From DATGUA01 sp035301545 (GTDB lineage: Bacteria > Bacillota > Clostridia > Tissierellales > Tissierellaceae), in contig DATGUA010000053.1 in the NCBI GenBank assembly GCA_035301545.1, positions 1-31,297 of the forward strand: 31,297 nt of DNA. The letters run 5' to 3'. Shown here in pieces: positions 16,263 through 24,297 of this stretch (position 1 is the stretch's first letter; each line of letters starts with the position of its first letter). A program made the translations under genes and the position numbers. The notes under the pieces were generated by a model. That model was not told the DNA's origin. It was given only the letters and a program-made list of their open reading frames with translations, and made no database searches.

Positions 16263-18099
16263 TTGTCTTATACCTATACCCAAAAATTGTTTCTTCTTTC
16301 CCAATATATTCCTTTTCTACCATTTTTAATAATTTTTCTTCTAAATTAGATACTGTGTATGTTATATTTGATTCTTGTTCTATTTCTAAAGCCAACTGAG
16401 CTAATTCTATATCATTCACAGGTAATTTGTCTAGAATCATATTTACAAACTTTTCATCATCTTCTTCAGACTTAGACCATAATTCGTCAAAAGGATTTAT
16501 TGTATGTGGACTGGTAGTCATAGCTGCTCTAATTCTTACCAATATAGTTCGTCCCATATTAGCAGAAGATATAAATACATCTCCTGTTCGTAAATATGGT
16601 AATCTTCCACATTCTTCACCAGTTAAATCTGTTTCCTCTTGTATCGTTTGTATATCTGATGCTCTAACTGTTCTAAATATTAATTTATTATTTAACTGTG
16701 CAGTAATAGTTTCGTCTAATAATGTAGGTCTTTGAGTTGCCAATATTAAAAATACACCATATTTTCTACCTTCTTGAGATACTTCTTTCAATATAGATTT
16801 AGAAGGTGAATCATAGCCTTTAGGTGCAAAATTATGTGCTTCATCTGTTACTATAATAAATGGAGGAAAGTATTCTGCAGTTGTTTGTTTATATAAGGCA
16901 TCTTTATAATCTCTTCTCTTATGATATAAATTATTTAATAAATAAGTACTAAATACTTGTAGCATTCTAGTACTTCCTTGAATTACCATAAGTTTTCCAT
17001 TTCGTAATCCATCTTCTATTGGATTTATATCTTTAGAAAATATTCCTTCATTCTCTAATCGCTTTAGTCTCCATAATATACCTCTTACTGAATTATATGG
17101 ACATGTTTTATCATAAGAAGTATATAATTCCTTCCTTTTTATCCAAGCTTCTCTTTCTTCTTTCTGTCTACTTTCTCTGACTCTCGCTTCTACTCTATCT
17201 ATAGTTCCTTCTTCTTGTGCTTCTGTAAGCATCTGTAACCTATTATGGAAGCTGTAATAGGAATCTCTAGGTTTAAATAATATATCCACTACATTATTCA
17301 TCGCATCTGTTAGATGACTAGATGCATCTAATAGATTCTTTAAATCCTGAGCAGACAAATCTTCAAATCTCACTCCGACATGATTTCCTACTTGTAAACA
17401 TTTAAATTTATCATTAAATTCCTTAGCATCTTCCTCATCTAAATATTCGGCTACTTCACTAAAATCCATTTCAAAATGAGGATCTAATACTATAGTAGGT
17501 ACATTTTGTGTCATAATTTCTTCTAATATAACCCTTAAGCCAAAGGATTTCCCTGAACCTGATCCACCAAATACCCCAATATGAGGATAATGATGCATAG
17601 ACCTTAAATCCATTATATAAGGGATTTCTTTTTGTGGCTTTAATTCTCCCTCTTCAAATGTATATAATAGATCTTTAAACTCTTTATCCATATTCTCAGC
17701 CATATCATCTGTATTTTTAATTACACCGAGAGTCAATCCATCTTCTTTAGAAGATTGAATCATCATATCCTTTACTTCTATAAATTTAGGTAATCTTACA
17801 CTAGATCCAGTCTGAATAGGATACAAAGCTTCATTTAATAATCTTACCTTAGCTATATATATTGTATCTTCATCTACATCATAACCTAGAGCTTTTAAAG
17901 ATTCTAATACTGAATTATCAACAAAATCTCCATATATATTTAAAGGTATGTATCTATTAAAAGTTTTAGCCTCTACAACTTCCCCTAATAAATTATCCTG
18001 ATAAGGATCTTCTATAATTAAAAATTCATTTATTCTGAAATTTCTCTCTTTTGATCCAACAAATACTTCCTGTTGGGTAGTAATACCAACAATCTTCAT
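16258..18099 (-). CDS. herA: HerA-type hexameric DNA-translocating ATPase
   Basis: A FtsK/HerA-superfamily ATPase. HerA hexamers translocate on double-stranded DNA and work with the nuclease NurA in end resection. The 613-residue protein has an N-terminal HAS-barrel (about 1-110), then a RecA-like core with Walker A GGSGSGKS at 178-185, a Lys/Arg/Glu-rich helical insertion (about 300-350), Walker B IIVTDEAH at 415-422 and the sensor ATQRPTLLD near 454. In HerA, DEAHNFAP is a hallmark. Start: ATG 18099 behind a GGTGAT site. The gene ends in its own terminator. nurA is on the same strand 255 bases upstream, so the two genes form a pair although not tightly coupled. Confidence 0.9.
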   Translation of the reverse strand: MKIVGITTQQEVFVGSKERNFRINEFLIIEDPYQDNLLGEVVEAKTFNRYIPLNIYGDFVDNSVLESLKALGYDVDEDTIYIAKVRLLNEALYPIQTGSSVRLPKFIEVKDMMIQSSKEDGLTLGVIKNTDDMAENMDKEFKDLLYTFEEGELKPQKEIPYIMDLRSMHHYPHIGVFGGSGSGKSFGLRVILEEIMTQNVPTIVLDPHFEMDFSEVAEYLDEEDAKEFNDKFKCLQVGNHVGVRFEDLSAQDLKNLLDASSHLTDAMNNVVDILFKPRDSYYSFHNRLQMLTEAQEEGTIDRVEARVRESRQKEEREAWIKRKELYTSYDKTCPYNSVRGILWRLKRLENEGIFSKDINPIEDGLRNGKLMVIQGSTRMLQVFSTYLLNNLYHKRRDYKDALYKQTTAEYFPPFIIVTDEAHNFAPKGYDSPSKSILKEVSQEGRKYGVFLILATQRPTLLDETITAQLNNKLIFRTVRASDIQTIQEETDLTGEECGRLPYLRTGDVFISSANMGRTILVRIRAAMTTSPHTINPFDELWSKSEEDDEKFVNMILDKLPVNDIELAQLALEIEQESNITYTVSNLEEKLLKMVEKEYIGKEETIFGYRYKTR

Positions 18100-18190
18100 T
18101 TAATCACCACTTCTTTTATATTTATATTTCTACACATTATAGGATTCTTTTAATTATATTTTATTTACCTTCTCATAGCCTAAATTCTAA

Positions 18191-18266
18191 GATAAATTAT
18201 AGAGAAGGTTCTTCCATAAAAGGAGAATTACCTTTCATAAGTCATCTCTTTTCTTATAATTTACTT
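18191..18266. repeat. Structured dispersed repeat, copy 2 of 3
   Basis: Terminal arms TAAATTATA (18193-18201) and TATAATTTA (18255-18263) enclose AAAAGG...CCTTT and the shared core TTTCATAAGTCATCTCTTTT. It lies in the gap between nurA and herA. The rest of that gap holds an AATAATAC/GTATTATT hairpin (about 18284-18302) and ACATCT/AGATGT (about 18335-18351) just after the nurA stop, a weak terminator candidate. Confidence 0.85.
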
Positions 18267-18354
18267 TTAACTGTATTTACAAGGCAATAATACTTGGTAT
18301 TATTAGGCAAATATAAAACTGATCTTTAAATATAACATCTAAAAGAGATGTTTA

Positions 18355-19338
18355 TTAATTCCTCTTATCCCTCTCAGGTATAAAAAACCTTTCATATACC
18401 CCTCTATCCATATATCGCTCCATTAGTGCTTTCATTATATCATCTGAAATATTTACTTCTTCATCTATTATATCTAACCATAAAGGTACTCCTCTACTAT
18501 TCTCAGGAGTTAAAGTAAATACTAATCTTGCCATTTCTTCCATATACTCTTTTTGGCTATCTATTATATCCATACCAATAACTGATGGATCTAAAGAGGA
18601 TCTTAAAAATATTGAAGAATATCCTTCTGGTTCTTTTTTATTTACTTCATCTTTTATCATTATTACTTCTCCATAATCAAGTTGTCCAAACAATAATTCT
18701 CTATCATAAAATACTTCTTTTATATTAGGATCTATGTTTTTTAATTTATCCCCTATCATAGAAGTTTTTATGTCTTCAATTACTCCTACCAAAAGTATAC
18801 CTTTATCTTCACATTTTTCTTTTAGTTCTAGCCACTTTTCATTAGCATATATATTATATCTAATAAGTCCTCCATCCATTAATATAGCATAAGGCTTAAA
18901 TTTATCTATACTCTCTAATGCCACCTCAACTTCTATGGTAGATAGTTTAATATTAGTTTTATCCATTATTTCATGGTCTTCTTCTAAAAGATTATTCTCT
19001 TTTTCAATATATAAAGGACTATATATATCAGCTAAAATTAAAGGATCTTCCTGATTTACTGTGGACTTTGCTAGGGCTTGATATACCTCTACAAAATGAG
19101 GATATGACCCACCTAGCTTATTATTAGAACCATCCACCCCTACTATACCACCTTTAGCTTCATGTATAGCTAAATGAGCTCTGTCTAATTTTTCTAAGGT
19201 TTTAATCTCTCCGATATTTTCATTTATAAATTTCCGTAATTCATCCTTTCCTAATCCTAAAACTGATTCATATTTACCTTTTAAAAGATCATTTAATCCT
19301 GTAACCTTGTCCTTTAATTGATTATTTAAACTATACAT
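18355..19338 (-). CDS. nurA: NurA-domain 5'-3' nuclease
   Basis: A NurA-fold nuclease (RNase H-like), partner of HerA in DNA-end processing. The 327 residues show the first metal-binding aspartate in VGVDGSN (Asp69), a second acidic cluster around Glu136-Glu138 (STIEVEVALE) and the third in ILMDGGLIRY (Asp155). The C-terminal part contains the family-like RGVPLWLDIIDEEV segment. I do not see the C-terminal histidine reported for archaeal NurA, so the last active-site element is uncertain. GAGAGGTGAT lies about eight bases before the ATG. The gene is bracketed by two copies of the structured repeat, at 18191 and 19394. Confidence 0.85.
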   Translation of the reverse strand: MYSLNNQLKDKVTGLNDLLKGKYESVLGLGKDELRKFINENIGEIKTLEKLDRAHLAIHEAKGGIVGVDGSNNKLGGSYPHFVEVYQALAKSTVNQEDPLILADIYSPLYIEKENNLLEEDHEIMDKTNIKLSTIEVEVALESIDKFKPYAILMDGGLIRYNIYANEKWLELKEKCEDKGILLVGVIEDIKTSMIGDKLKNIDPNIKEVFYDRELLFGQLDYGEVIMIKDEVNKKEPEGYSSIFLRSSLDPSVIGMDIIDSQKEYMEEMARLVFTLTPENSRGVPLWLDIIDEEVNISDDIMKALMERYMDRGVYERFFIPERDKRN

Positions 19339-19393
19339 TCTATATCACCTCTCCTGATTACCAATTACTCTAATTAACATATACCCAAGTTCC

Positions 19394-19473
19394 AGGATAA
19401 ATTATAGGAAACCTTCTTCCATAAAAAGAGAACTATCTTTCATAAGTCATCTCTTTTTCTTATAATTTATCCT
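19394..19473. repeat. Structured dispersed repeat, copy 3 of 3
   Basis: The best-preserved copy: arms AGGATAAATTATA (19394-19406) and TATAATTTATCCT (19461-19473) are a perfect 13-base inverted repeat. The inner hairpin reads AAAGA...TCTTT where copies 1 and 2 have AAAGG...CCTTT, a compensatory change. It lies between rsmI and nurA. The remaining 100 bases of that gap show nothing else I can identify. Confidence 0.88.
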
Positions 19474-19576
19474 TAGACAATAATTAGATGGATAAAAGTC
19501 TTTCCTTTCATTAAAACAGTATTCTTCTTTCCATTGCAAGTCTAGTATCTATAGGCTTCAATAACTAAAATTTAAT

Positions 19577-20407
19577 CTACAGATTTATATCAAGACTTTC
19601 CTTATAAACTTCATTTTTTGGTAAATTATACTTTTCCGACACAATCTTTACACTAGATTTTTTAGAATAACCTTCCTCTATATATATTTGTAATTCTCTC
19701 TTTATATCTATTTCTATCTCTTTATTATCTTCTTTACTACCTTCTACAACTAAAACAAATTCCCCTCTTATTATGTCTGTAGAAAATTTATCTATTGATT
19801 CCTCAATATTCCCTCTAAATACTTCCTCATGTAGTTTGGTTAATTCTCTTATAATAGCTATACCCCTATTTCCCAATATATCTATCATATCATTTAATGT
19901 ATCTAGTAATCTATAAGGCGATTCATATAAAATAATCGTTTCTTTCTTATCTCTTATATCTTCTAACTCTCTAATCCGTTGGCTTCTTTTAGAAGATAAA
20001 AACCCTTTAAATATAAATTGATCTGTAGAAAGTCCTGAAGCAATTAAAGCTGTTATTGAAGCAGTTGCTCCTGGTAGTACTATTACCTCTATATCTTCTT
20101 TTATTGCTAAATTTATTAAATCTTGACCAGGATCTGATATCCCAGGCATTCCTGCATCTGATACTTGTGCTATATTAAATCCATTATTTATTTTTTCTAT
20201 TAACTCAATACCTCTCTCTTTCAAATTATGTTCATGATAACTAATTAAAGAAGTTTTTATATCATAATGATTTAATAATTTTACTGTATGCCTAGTATCT
20301 TCTGCAGCTACTAAATCTACTTCTTTTAATATTCTTATAGTTCTTAAAGTTATATCTTCTAAATTTCCTATAGGAGTTGGACATATATATAATTTTCCTT
20401 TTTTCAT
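19577..20407 (-). CDS. rsmI: 16S rRNA 2'-O-ribose C1402 methyltransferase RsmI
   Basis: A SAM-dependent methyltransferase of the tetrapyrrole-methylase fold that modifies the ribose of C1402 in the 16S rRNA decoding centre. The 276-residue protein begins with the family signature LYICPTPIGNLEDITLRT, followed by AAEDTRHT and the SAM-site segments SDAGMPGISDPG and VLPGATA. AAGGTGA lies about six bases before the ATG. It comes after the ricT region as in other Firmicutes, but here a ferredoxin gene and terminator separate the two. A TATAAT sequence about 25 bases before the ATG may be its own -10 box, with no clear -35. Confidence 0.95.
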   Translation of the reverse strand: MKKGKLYICPTPIGNLEDITLRTIRILKEVDLVAAEDTRHTVKLLNHYDIKTSLISYHEHNLKERGIELIEKINNGFNIAQVSDAGMPGISDPGQDLINLAIKEDIEVIVLPGATASITALIASGLSTDQFIFKGFLSSKRSQRIRELEDIRDKKETIILYESPYRLLDTLNDMIDILGNRGIAIIRELTKLHEEVFRGNIEESIDKFSTDIIRGEFVLVVEGSKEDNKEIEIDIKRELQIYIEEGYSKKSSVKIVSEKYNLPKNEVYKESLDINL

Positions 20408-20440
20408 TTATTTCACCTTATTCATTATATTTTATATATT

Positions 20441-20466
20441 AAAAAAGACCCAAAAGGGTCTTTTTG
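20441..20466. terminator. Bidirectional terminator after the ferredoxin gene
   Basis: AAAAAGACCC and GGGTCTTTTT pair perfectly around an AAAA loop (20442-20465), and the transcript ends in a U-run in either direction. On the minus strand it terminates the ferredoxin transcript, about 20 bases past the stop. Confidence 0.9.
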
Positions 20467-20484
20467 TTTTAAATCTAATATGTA

Positions 20485-20652
20485 CTATTCAAGTCTTGGT
20501 GAATCAGTTGGACAAACTTCAGCACAAGCGCCACAATCTATGCATTCATCAGAATCTATTTCATATATATCACCTTCTGATATTGCTTCTGTTGGACACT
20601 CTGGTTCACAAACTCCACATGCAATACAATTGTCATCTATATAATATGCCAT
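20485..20652 (-). CDS. Small 2[4Fe-4S] ferredoxin
   Basis: A complete 55-residue clostridial-type ferredoxin, an electron carrier with two [4Fe-4S] clusters. The two canonical motifs are intact: Cys9, 12, 15 and 19 (CxxCxxCxxxCP) and Cys37, 40, 43 and 47. The start ATG at 20652 follows GGGGGTGA by about five bases. It has its own promoter and terminator, so it is a single-gene unit placed between ricT and rsmI. Ferredoxins of this type serve pyruvate:ferredoxin oxidoreductase, hydrogenase and similar anaerobic redox enzymes; nothing local shows which partner it uses. Confidence 0.96.
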   Translation of the reverse strand: MAYYIDDNCIACGVCEPECPTEAISEGDIYEIDSDECIDCGACAEVCPTDSPRLE

Positions 20653-20688
20653 TTTTTCACCCCCTGTATAGTTGAAACTTTCTCTTCC

Positions 20689-20716
20689 ATTGTAACAGAT
20701 TTATTTATATTTTCAA
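20689..20716 (-). promoter_or_regulatory. Promoter of the ferredoxin gene
   Basis: TTGAAA (20711-20716) and TACAAT (20689-20694) are 16 bases apart, and a TG one base before the -10 box gives an extended -10. It starts transcription about 30 bases upstream of the ferredoxin ATG. Confidence 0.75.
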
Positions 20717-20735
20717 GTTCTTAATAAAACATCTA

Positions 20736-21581
20736 TTAAACCCTTGCATTCCTACAATTTGGTGACTTTTTATTAATCAATTCAATTTGATCTATATGAA
20801 ATTTAAAAATATCTTCCATATCATCTTCTAATCTTACTCTCACTTTTACTTCTTCTAATAATGTGTTAGTTTGTACTATTCTTCCTACTCCTTTAGGTGT
20901 TTTAGCTATATCACCTATTTCAGGCATCTTATCTAATGTTTCTTCATATGTATCTTGTTCATATTTTAAACAACACATTAATCTCCCACATAATCCTGAT
21001 ATTTTAGTAGGATTTAAAGATAGATCTTGTTCTTTTGCCATTTTTATAGATACAGGTTCGAATTCACCTAAAAATTTATGGCAACAACATATCTGACCAC
21101 AAGGACCTATACCACCTAACATTTTAGCCTCGTCTCTAACACCTATCTGTCTTAGTTCTATTCTAGTTCTAAATATAGATGCTAAATCTCTTACTAATTC
21201 CCTAAAATCTACTCTCCCATCAGCTGTAAAATAAAATATTACTTTACAGTTGTTAAAGGTATATTCCGCATCTATAATATTCATATGTAATTTATGCTTT
21301 TTTACTCTTTCTTCACAGATTTCCATAGCTTCTTTAGCTTTTATCTTGTTTTCTCTATGTATTTTAAAGTCTTCATCTTCTGCAATTCTTAACACGCTTT
21401 TCAATGGTGACACTATCTCTTCCTCTTTAATTTCTTTTGGTCCTATTACTACATGCCCAAATTCGACTCCCCGTGCCGTTTCTACTATTACAAAATCATA
21501 AAGATCTATATCTAAACCATCAGGATCAAAGTAGTATACTTTCCCTGCCTTTTTAAATCTAACTCCTACTATATTGACCAT
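20736..21581 (-). CDS. ricT: PSP1-domain protein RicT (YaaT)
   Basis: RicT belongs to the Ric complex, which in Bacillus controls RNase Y-dependent mRNA processing and influences Spo0A phosphorylation and sporulation. The 281 residues hold a PSP1 domain with the cysteine-rich signature: Cys161, Cys165-167 (GPCGQICCCHKF), Cys198 (GLCGR) and Cys203-204 (LMCCLKYE). In the Bacillus complex such cysteines help bind [4Fe-4S] clusters. AGGAGG lies six bases before the ATG, next to the holB stop, so it is the last gene of the tmk operon. No RicA or RicF homologue is in the window. Confidence 0.94.
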   Translation of the reverse strand: MVNIVGVRFKKAGKVYYFDPDGLDIDLYDFVIVETARGVEFGHVVIGPKEIKEEEIVSPLKSVLRIAEDEDFKIHRENKIKAKEAMEICEERVKKHKLHMNIIDAEYTFNNCKVIFYFTADGRVDFRELVRDLASIFRTRIELRQIGVRDEAKMLGGIGPCGQICCCHKFLGEFEPVSIKMAKEQDLSLNPTKISGLCGRLMCCLKYEQDTYEETLDKMPEIGDIAKTPKGVGRIVQTNTLLEEVKVRVRLEDDMEDIFKFHIDQIELINKKSPNCRNARV

Positions 21582-21590
21582 AAAATCCTC

Positions 21591-22559
21591 CTATACACTA
21601 AGTAGCATAGTTTCTATAGCTAATTGATAATTTATATTTCTTGTAAGATTTAATTTTGTTTCTTCAATCTTTTTAATTATACTATTTATTTTGTCAAAGC
21701 TCATATATGAAAATTTTGATAATTCAATTATCTTATCTTTATTTATTATTAACATACTCTCTCCGACTTCTTTATATATTAATAGATCTCTAAACCAATA
21801 TATCATGATATCTAATATATCATCTATATTTTCCTTATTCTTGTCAAAGACATCTATCGAACTAAAAGCTTTAGTTTTATCTCCATTCCCTAAACTTATT
21901 AGTATTTTAATTATCTTATCCCTCATTTCAAAAAAGCTTTCTTCTTGAATAAGATTTATTGATTTTCCTATTCCACCTTTGGTAAATTCCGCTATAAATC
22001 TAGCCCTATCTTCTCCTATATTATACCTATCTAATAAAAATTTTATTATTTTTTTAGGACTTATAGGATACAACTTAACACTTTGTACTCTAGATAATAT
22101 TGTTGGGAGTAGGTTATTAGGCCGAGAGCTTATTAATATTATATTTACATAGTAAGGTGGCTCTTCTAAAATCTTTAAAATAGCATTCTTTCCTTCAATA
22201 TTCATTAAATCACTGTCGTCTATAACAAACAGCTTTTTTTTAGATTCAAAAGGTGCTGTCGACATTTTCTTTATTAAATCCTCTACTTCTATTTTTCTTA
22301 TTAAACCTCTTTCTGGTTCTATAATATGGAAATCTGGATGATTCCCACTATCAAACTTCATACAAGATGTACAATTATTACAAGGTTCTATACCTTTTTC
22401 TTTACATAAAAGAGTTTTAGAAAAGACATAGGCTACCATCTTCTTTCCTATGCCTTCTTCACCTTCAAATAAATAACTGTGACTTACAGTTTCATTTTTT
22501 ATAGACTTTTTTAAAGTTTCAATTCCTTTTTCATGTCCTATTATATCTTTGTAATCCAT
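21591..22559 (-). CDS. holB: DNA polymerase III delta-prime subunit
   Basis: An AAA+ clamp-loader subunit that helps load the beta clamp at the replication fork. The 322 residues show the P-loop-like GEEGIGKK (33-40), a zinc module with Cys52, Cys60, Cys63 and Cys66, a Walker B-like FVIDDSDLM and the SRV sensor (LSRVQS) that takes the place of the usual SRC. The C-terminal helical domain is complete. A GGAG site lies eight bases before the ATG. It sits between the darA paralogues and ricT, as in the standard tmk-yaaQ-holB-yaaT order. Confidence 0.93.
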   Translation of the reverse strand: MDYKDIIGHEKGIETLKKSIKNETVSHSYLFEGEEGIGKKMVAYVFSKTLLCKEKGIEPCNNCTSCMKFDSGNHPDFHIIEPERGLIRKIEVEDLIKKMSTAPFESKKKLFVIDDSDLMNIEGKNAILKILEEPPYYVNIILISSRPNNLLPTILSRVQSVKLYPISPKKIIKFLLDRYNIGEDRARFIAEFTKGGIGKSINLIQEESFFEMRDKIIKILISLGNGDKTKAFSSIDVFDKNKENIDDILDIMIYWFRDLLIYKEVGESMLIINKDKIIELSKFSYMSFDKINSIIKKIEETKLNLTRNINYQLAIETMLLSV

Positions 22560-22573
22560 TTATTAACTCCGAT

Positions 22574-22858
22574 CTATAATTTTACATGGTCAGCCATATC
22601 CACTACAAATATATTTGCTGCTCCTACTGTAACCTCTTGATCTCCTTCTTGTACCTTAGTACTTTTAGTTTGTTCTTCAATTGTTTCTATTATATTAGGA
22701 ATATTTTCCTCTTCAGTTCCTATTAATAATGTAGTATTTCCTGATCTTAAAAATCCACCTGAAGAAGATAATTTAGTAGATCTGATTTTTTCTTTTATTA
22801 AAGCCTTACCAACTTTGTTCACATATTCATCTTGAATAATAGCTATAAGTAACTTCAT
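22574..22858 (-). CDS. Short DarA/PstA paralogue (YaaQ family)
   Basis: A PII-like small trimeric protein of the cyclic-di-AMP receptor family (DUF970, YaaQ). The 94 residues retain the ligand-loop core TKLSSSGGFLRSGNTTLLIG and the final strand (VTVGAANIFVVDM). Compared with its 110-residue neighbour it lacks about 16 residues between the last two strands, where the neighbour reads MPGDTYMPYPLEVK. In PstA structures that loop (the B-loop) is one of the mobile elements around the c-di-AMP pocket. GGAGGG precedes the ATG. It is clearly a tandem duplicate of the next gene; whether it still binds c-di-AMP cannot be told from sequence. Confidence 0.92.
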   Translation of the reverse strand: MKLLIAIIQDEYVNKVGKALIKEKIRSTKLSSSGGFLRSGNTTLLIGTEEENIPNIIETIEEQTKSTKVQEGDQEVTVGAANIFVVDMADHVKL

Positions 22859-22868
22859 AATAACCCTC

Positions 22869-23201
22869 CTATATTTTTATATGTTGTTCTACATCTAATA
22901 TAAATAATGTGGCTCCTCCTACCTTTACTTCTAATGGATAAGGCATATATGTGTCTCCTGGCATACTTACTGTTAACAGAGAAGTGCTAATTTCTCTTGT
23001 CTTACAATTTCTTTCTACTATATTAATTACTTTTTCTATATTTTCTTCTTCTATTCCTATTAACAGTGTAGTATTTCCTGCCTTTAAAAATCCACCTGTA
23101 GAAGATAATTTAGTGACTCCAAACCTATTTTCAGTCAACTCTTCAATTAAGCTAGGTGCATCTTGGTCTTGAACTATTGCAACTATTAATTTCATAACCA
23201 T
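22869..23201 (-). CDS. darA: Cyclic-di-AMP receptor DarA/PstA
   Basis: A PII-like cyclic-di-AMP sensor. The 110-residue length, the nucleotide-loop signature TKLSSTGGFLKAGNTTLLIG and the long loop before the last strand (YMPYPLEVKVGGATLFIL) match Bacillus DarA and Listeria PstA. It shares one base with tmk (TAATG: tmk stop and darA start), so translation is coupled; AAGGAGG is inside the last codons of tmk. A second in-frame ATG two codons later has the more usual spacing and is an alternative start. Confidence 0.93.
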   Translation of the reverse strand: MVMKLIVAIVQDQDAPSLIEELTENRFGVTKLSSTGGFLKAGNTTLLIGIEEENIEKVINIVERNCKTREISTSLLTVSMPGDTYMPYPLEVKVGGATLFILDVEQHIKI

Positions 23202-23833
23202 TAAGCCTCCTTAGAATCTAATTTTTTTTCAATTTCTTTTATACTTTGTTGAAAAACTTTTTCTATAGTCTGGGTTGCATCTATTATTTTCACATTTTTA
23301 GGATATTCTTTTAATATTTCCATATATCCATCATATACCCTATTATGAAATATATTCCCTTCTTTTTCTAATCGATCTCCTTCAAATTCTTTAATCTTTC
23401 TATTTAAAGTAACTTCAGGATCTACGTGGAAAAATAATATCAAGTCTGGGTATACTCCTTTTAAAGCAAAGTCATTTATTTCTTTAACATTTTTTATACC
23501 TAGTTCTCGTCCTACCCCTTGATAAGCCAAACTAGATAGTACAAATCTATCACATAATACAATCTTGTTTCCCTCTAAGGCTGGTATTATCTTTTCATGT
23601 ATATGTTGCCCACGAGATGCCGCATATAATAAAGCTTCTGTTTCATTACCCATATCTATATTATCTACATCTAATATAAGCTCTCTAATTTTTTCACCTA
23701 TAGGAGTTCCACCTGGTTCCCTTGTTGTGATAAAATCTAAATTTTTGTCTTGTAAATACTCACCTAACAGACGGATTATAGTAGACTTACCTGATCCATC
23801 TGGACCTTCTAAGGTGACAAATAATCCTCCCAT
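23201..23833 (-). CDS. tmk: Thymidylate kinase
   Basis: Phosphorylates dTMP to dTDP in the dTTP supply pathway. The P-loop GPDGSGKST spans residues 10-18, the TREPGGTPIGEKIR substrate segment follows, and the DRF motif with Gln (DRFVLSSLAYQG) is present. The start is the ATG at 23833, eight bases after AAAGGGAG; an in-frame GTG three codons upstream touches the ribosome site and is unlikely. It gives 210 residues, normal for the family. It heads the tmk-darA-darA2-holB-ricT operon; a TATAAT box about 40 bases upstream could be its -10, with a weak -35. Confidence 0.95.
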   Translation of the reverse strand: MGGLFVTLEGPDGSGKSTIIRLLGEYLQDKNLDFITTREPGGTPIGEKIRELILDVDNIDMGNETEALLYAASRGQHIHEKIIPALEGNKIVLCDRFVLSSLAYQGVGRELGIKNVKEINDFALKGVYPDLILFFHVDPEVTLNRKIKEFEGDRLEKEGNIFHNRVYDGYMEILKEYPKNVKIIDATQTIEKVFQQSIKEIEKKLDSKEA

Positions 23834-23919
23834 AGATAACACTCCCTTTACAAATTACTATTTGTATTATTATATCCTATTCAGCTCTCTATTTCTAGTT
23901 TAATTCTACAGTATCTAAT

Positions 23920-23964
23920 AAAAAAACCTTCACCTTTTCATATTTAAATAGAAAAAGGTGAAAG
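23920..23964 (-). terminator. Terminator of the gin gene
   Basis: CTTTCACCTTTT pairs with AAAAGGTGAAGG (one G-U) across a loop of about 14 bases and is followed by seven U residues on the minus strand. It stops gin transcription before tmk. Confidence 0.92.
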
Positions 23965-23979
23965 TTAATATTCCATATT

Positions 23980-24174
23980 TTAAAATACTAAATTATCTAT
24001 ATTTTTTCTTGGTTCTATGTAATAGCTTAAAAATATTCTAACTAAATTTTTATATTTATCATATTCCTCATCTACAACATCTATATTTGTAATTTCTTTA
24101 AAACACATCTTACACATATTTACCTTAAATATATTTAAACTTATTTCTCTATTACCACAAATATTACAATACAC
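23980..24174 (-). CDS. csfB: Sigma-G inhibitor of the Gin/CsfB family
   Basis: A 64-residue zinc-knuckle protein with Cys3/Cys6 (YCNICG) and Cys21/Cys24 (MCKMCFKEI), the layout of CsfB (Gin), which holds back sigma-G (and sigma-E) activity during sporulation. The start is GTG at 24174, eight bases after GGGAG; an ATG overlapping that site is in another frame. Position just upstream of tmk matches csfB in Bacillus and Clostridia. The 123 bases upstream contain a TATAAT and a 15-base-spaced direct repeat TTGTGCTT (24246 and 24261, plus strand) but no promoter I can assign to a given sigma factor. Confidence 0.85.
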   Translation of the reverse strand: MYCNICGNREISLNIFKVNMCKMCFKEITNIDVVDEEYDKYKNLVRIFLSYYIEPRKNIDNLVF

Positions 24175-24297
24175 AAAATCATCTCCCTATATTATTTACT
24201 GAGATTATTTCCATTATAATATATTTTATTCAATAGGATGAGATTTTGTGCTTGGCAGGGTTGTGCTTTTTTTAACATTAATATTAAAAGCTAATAA

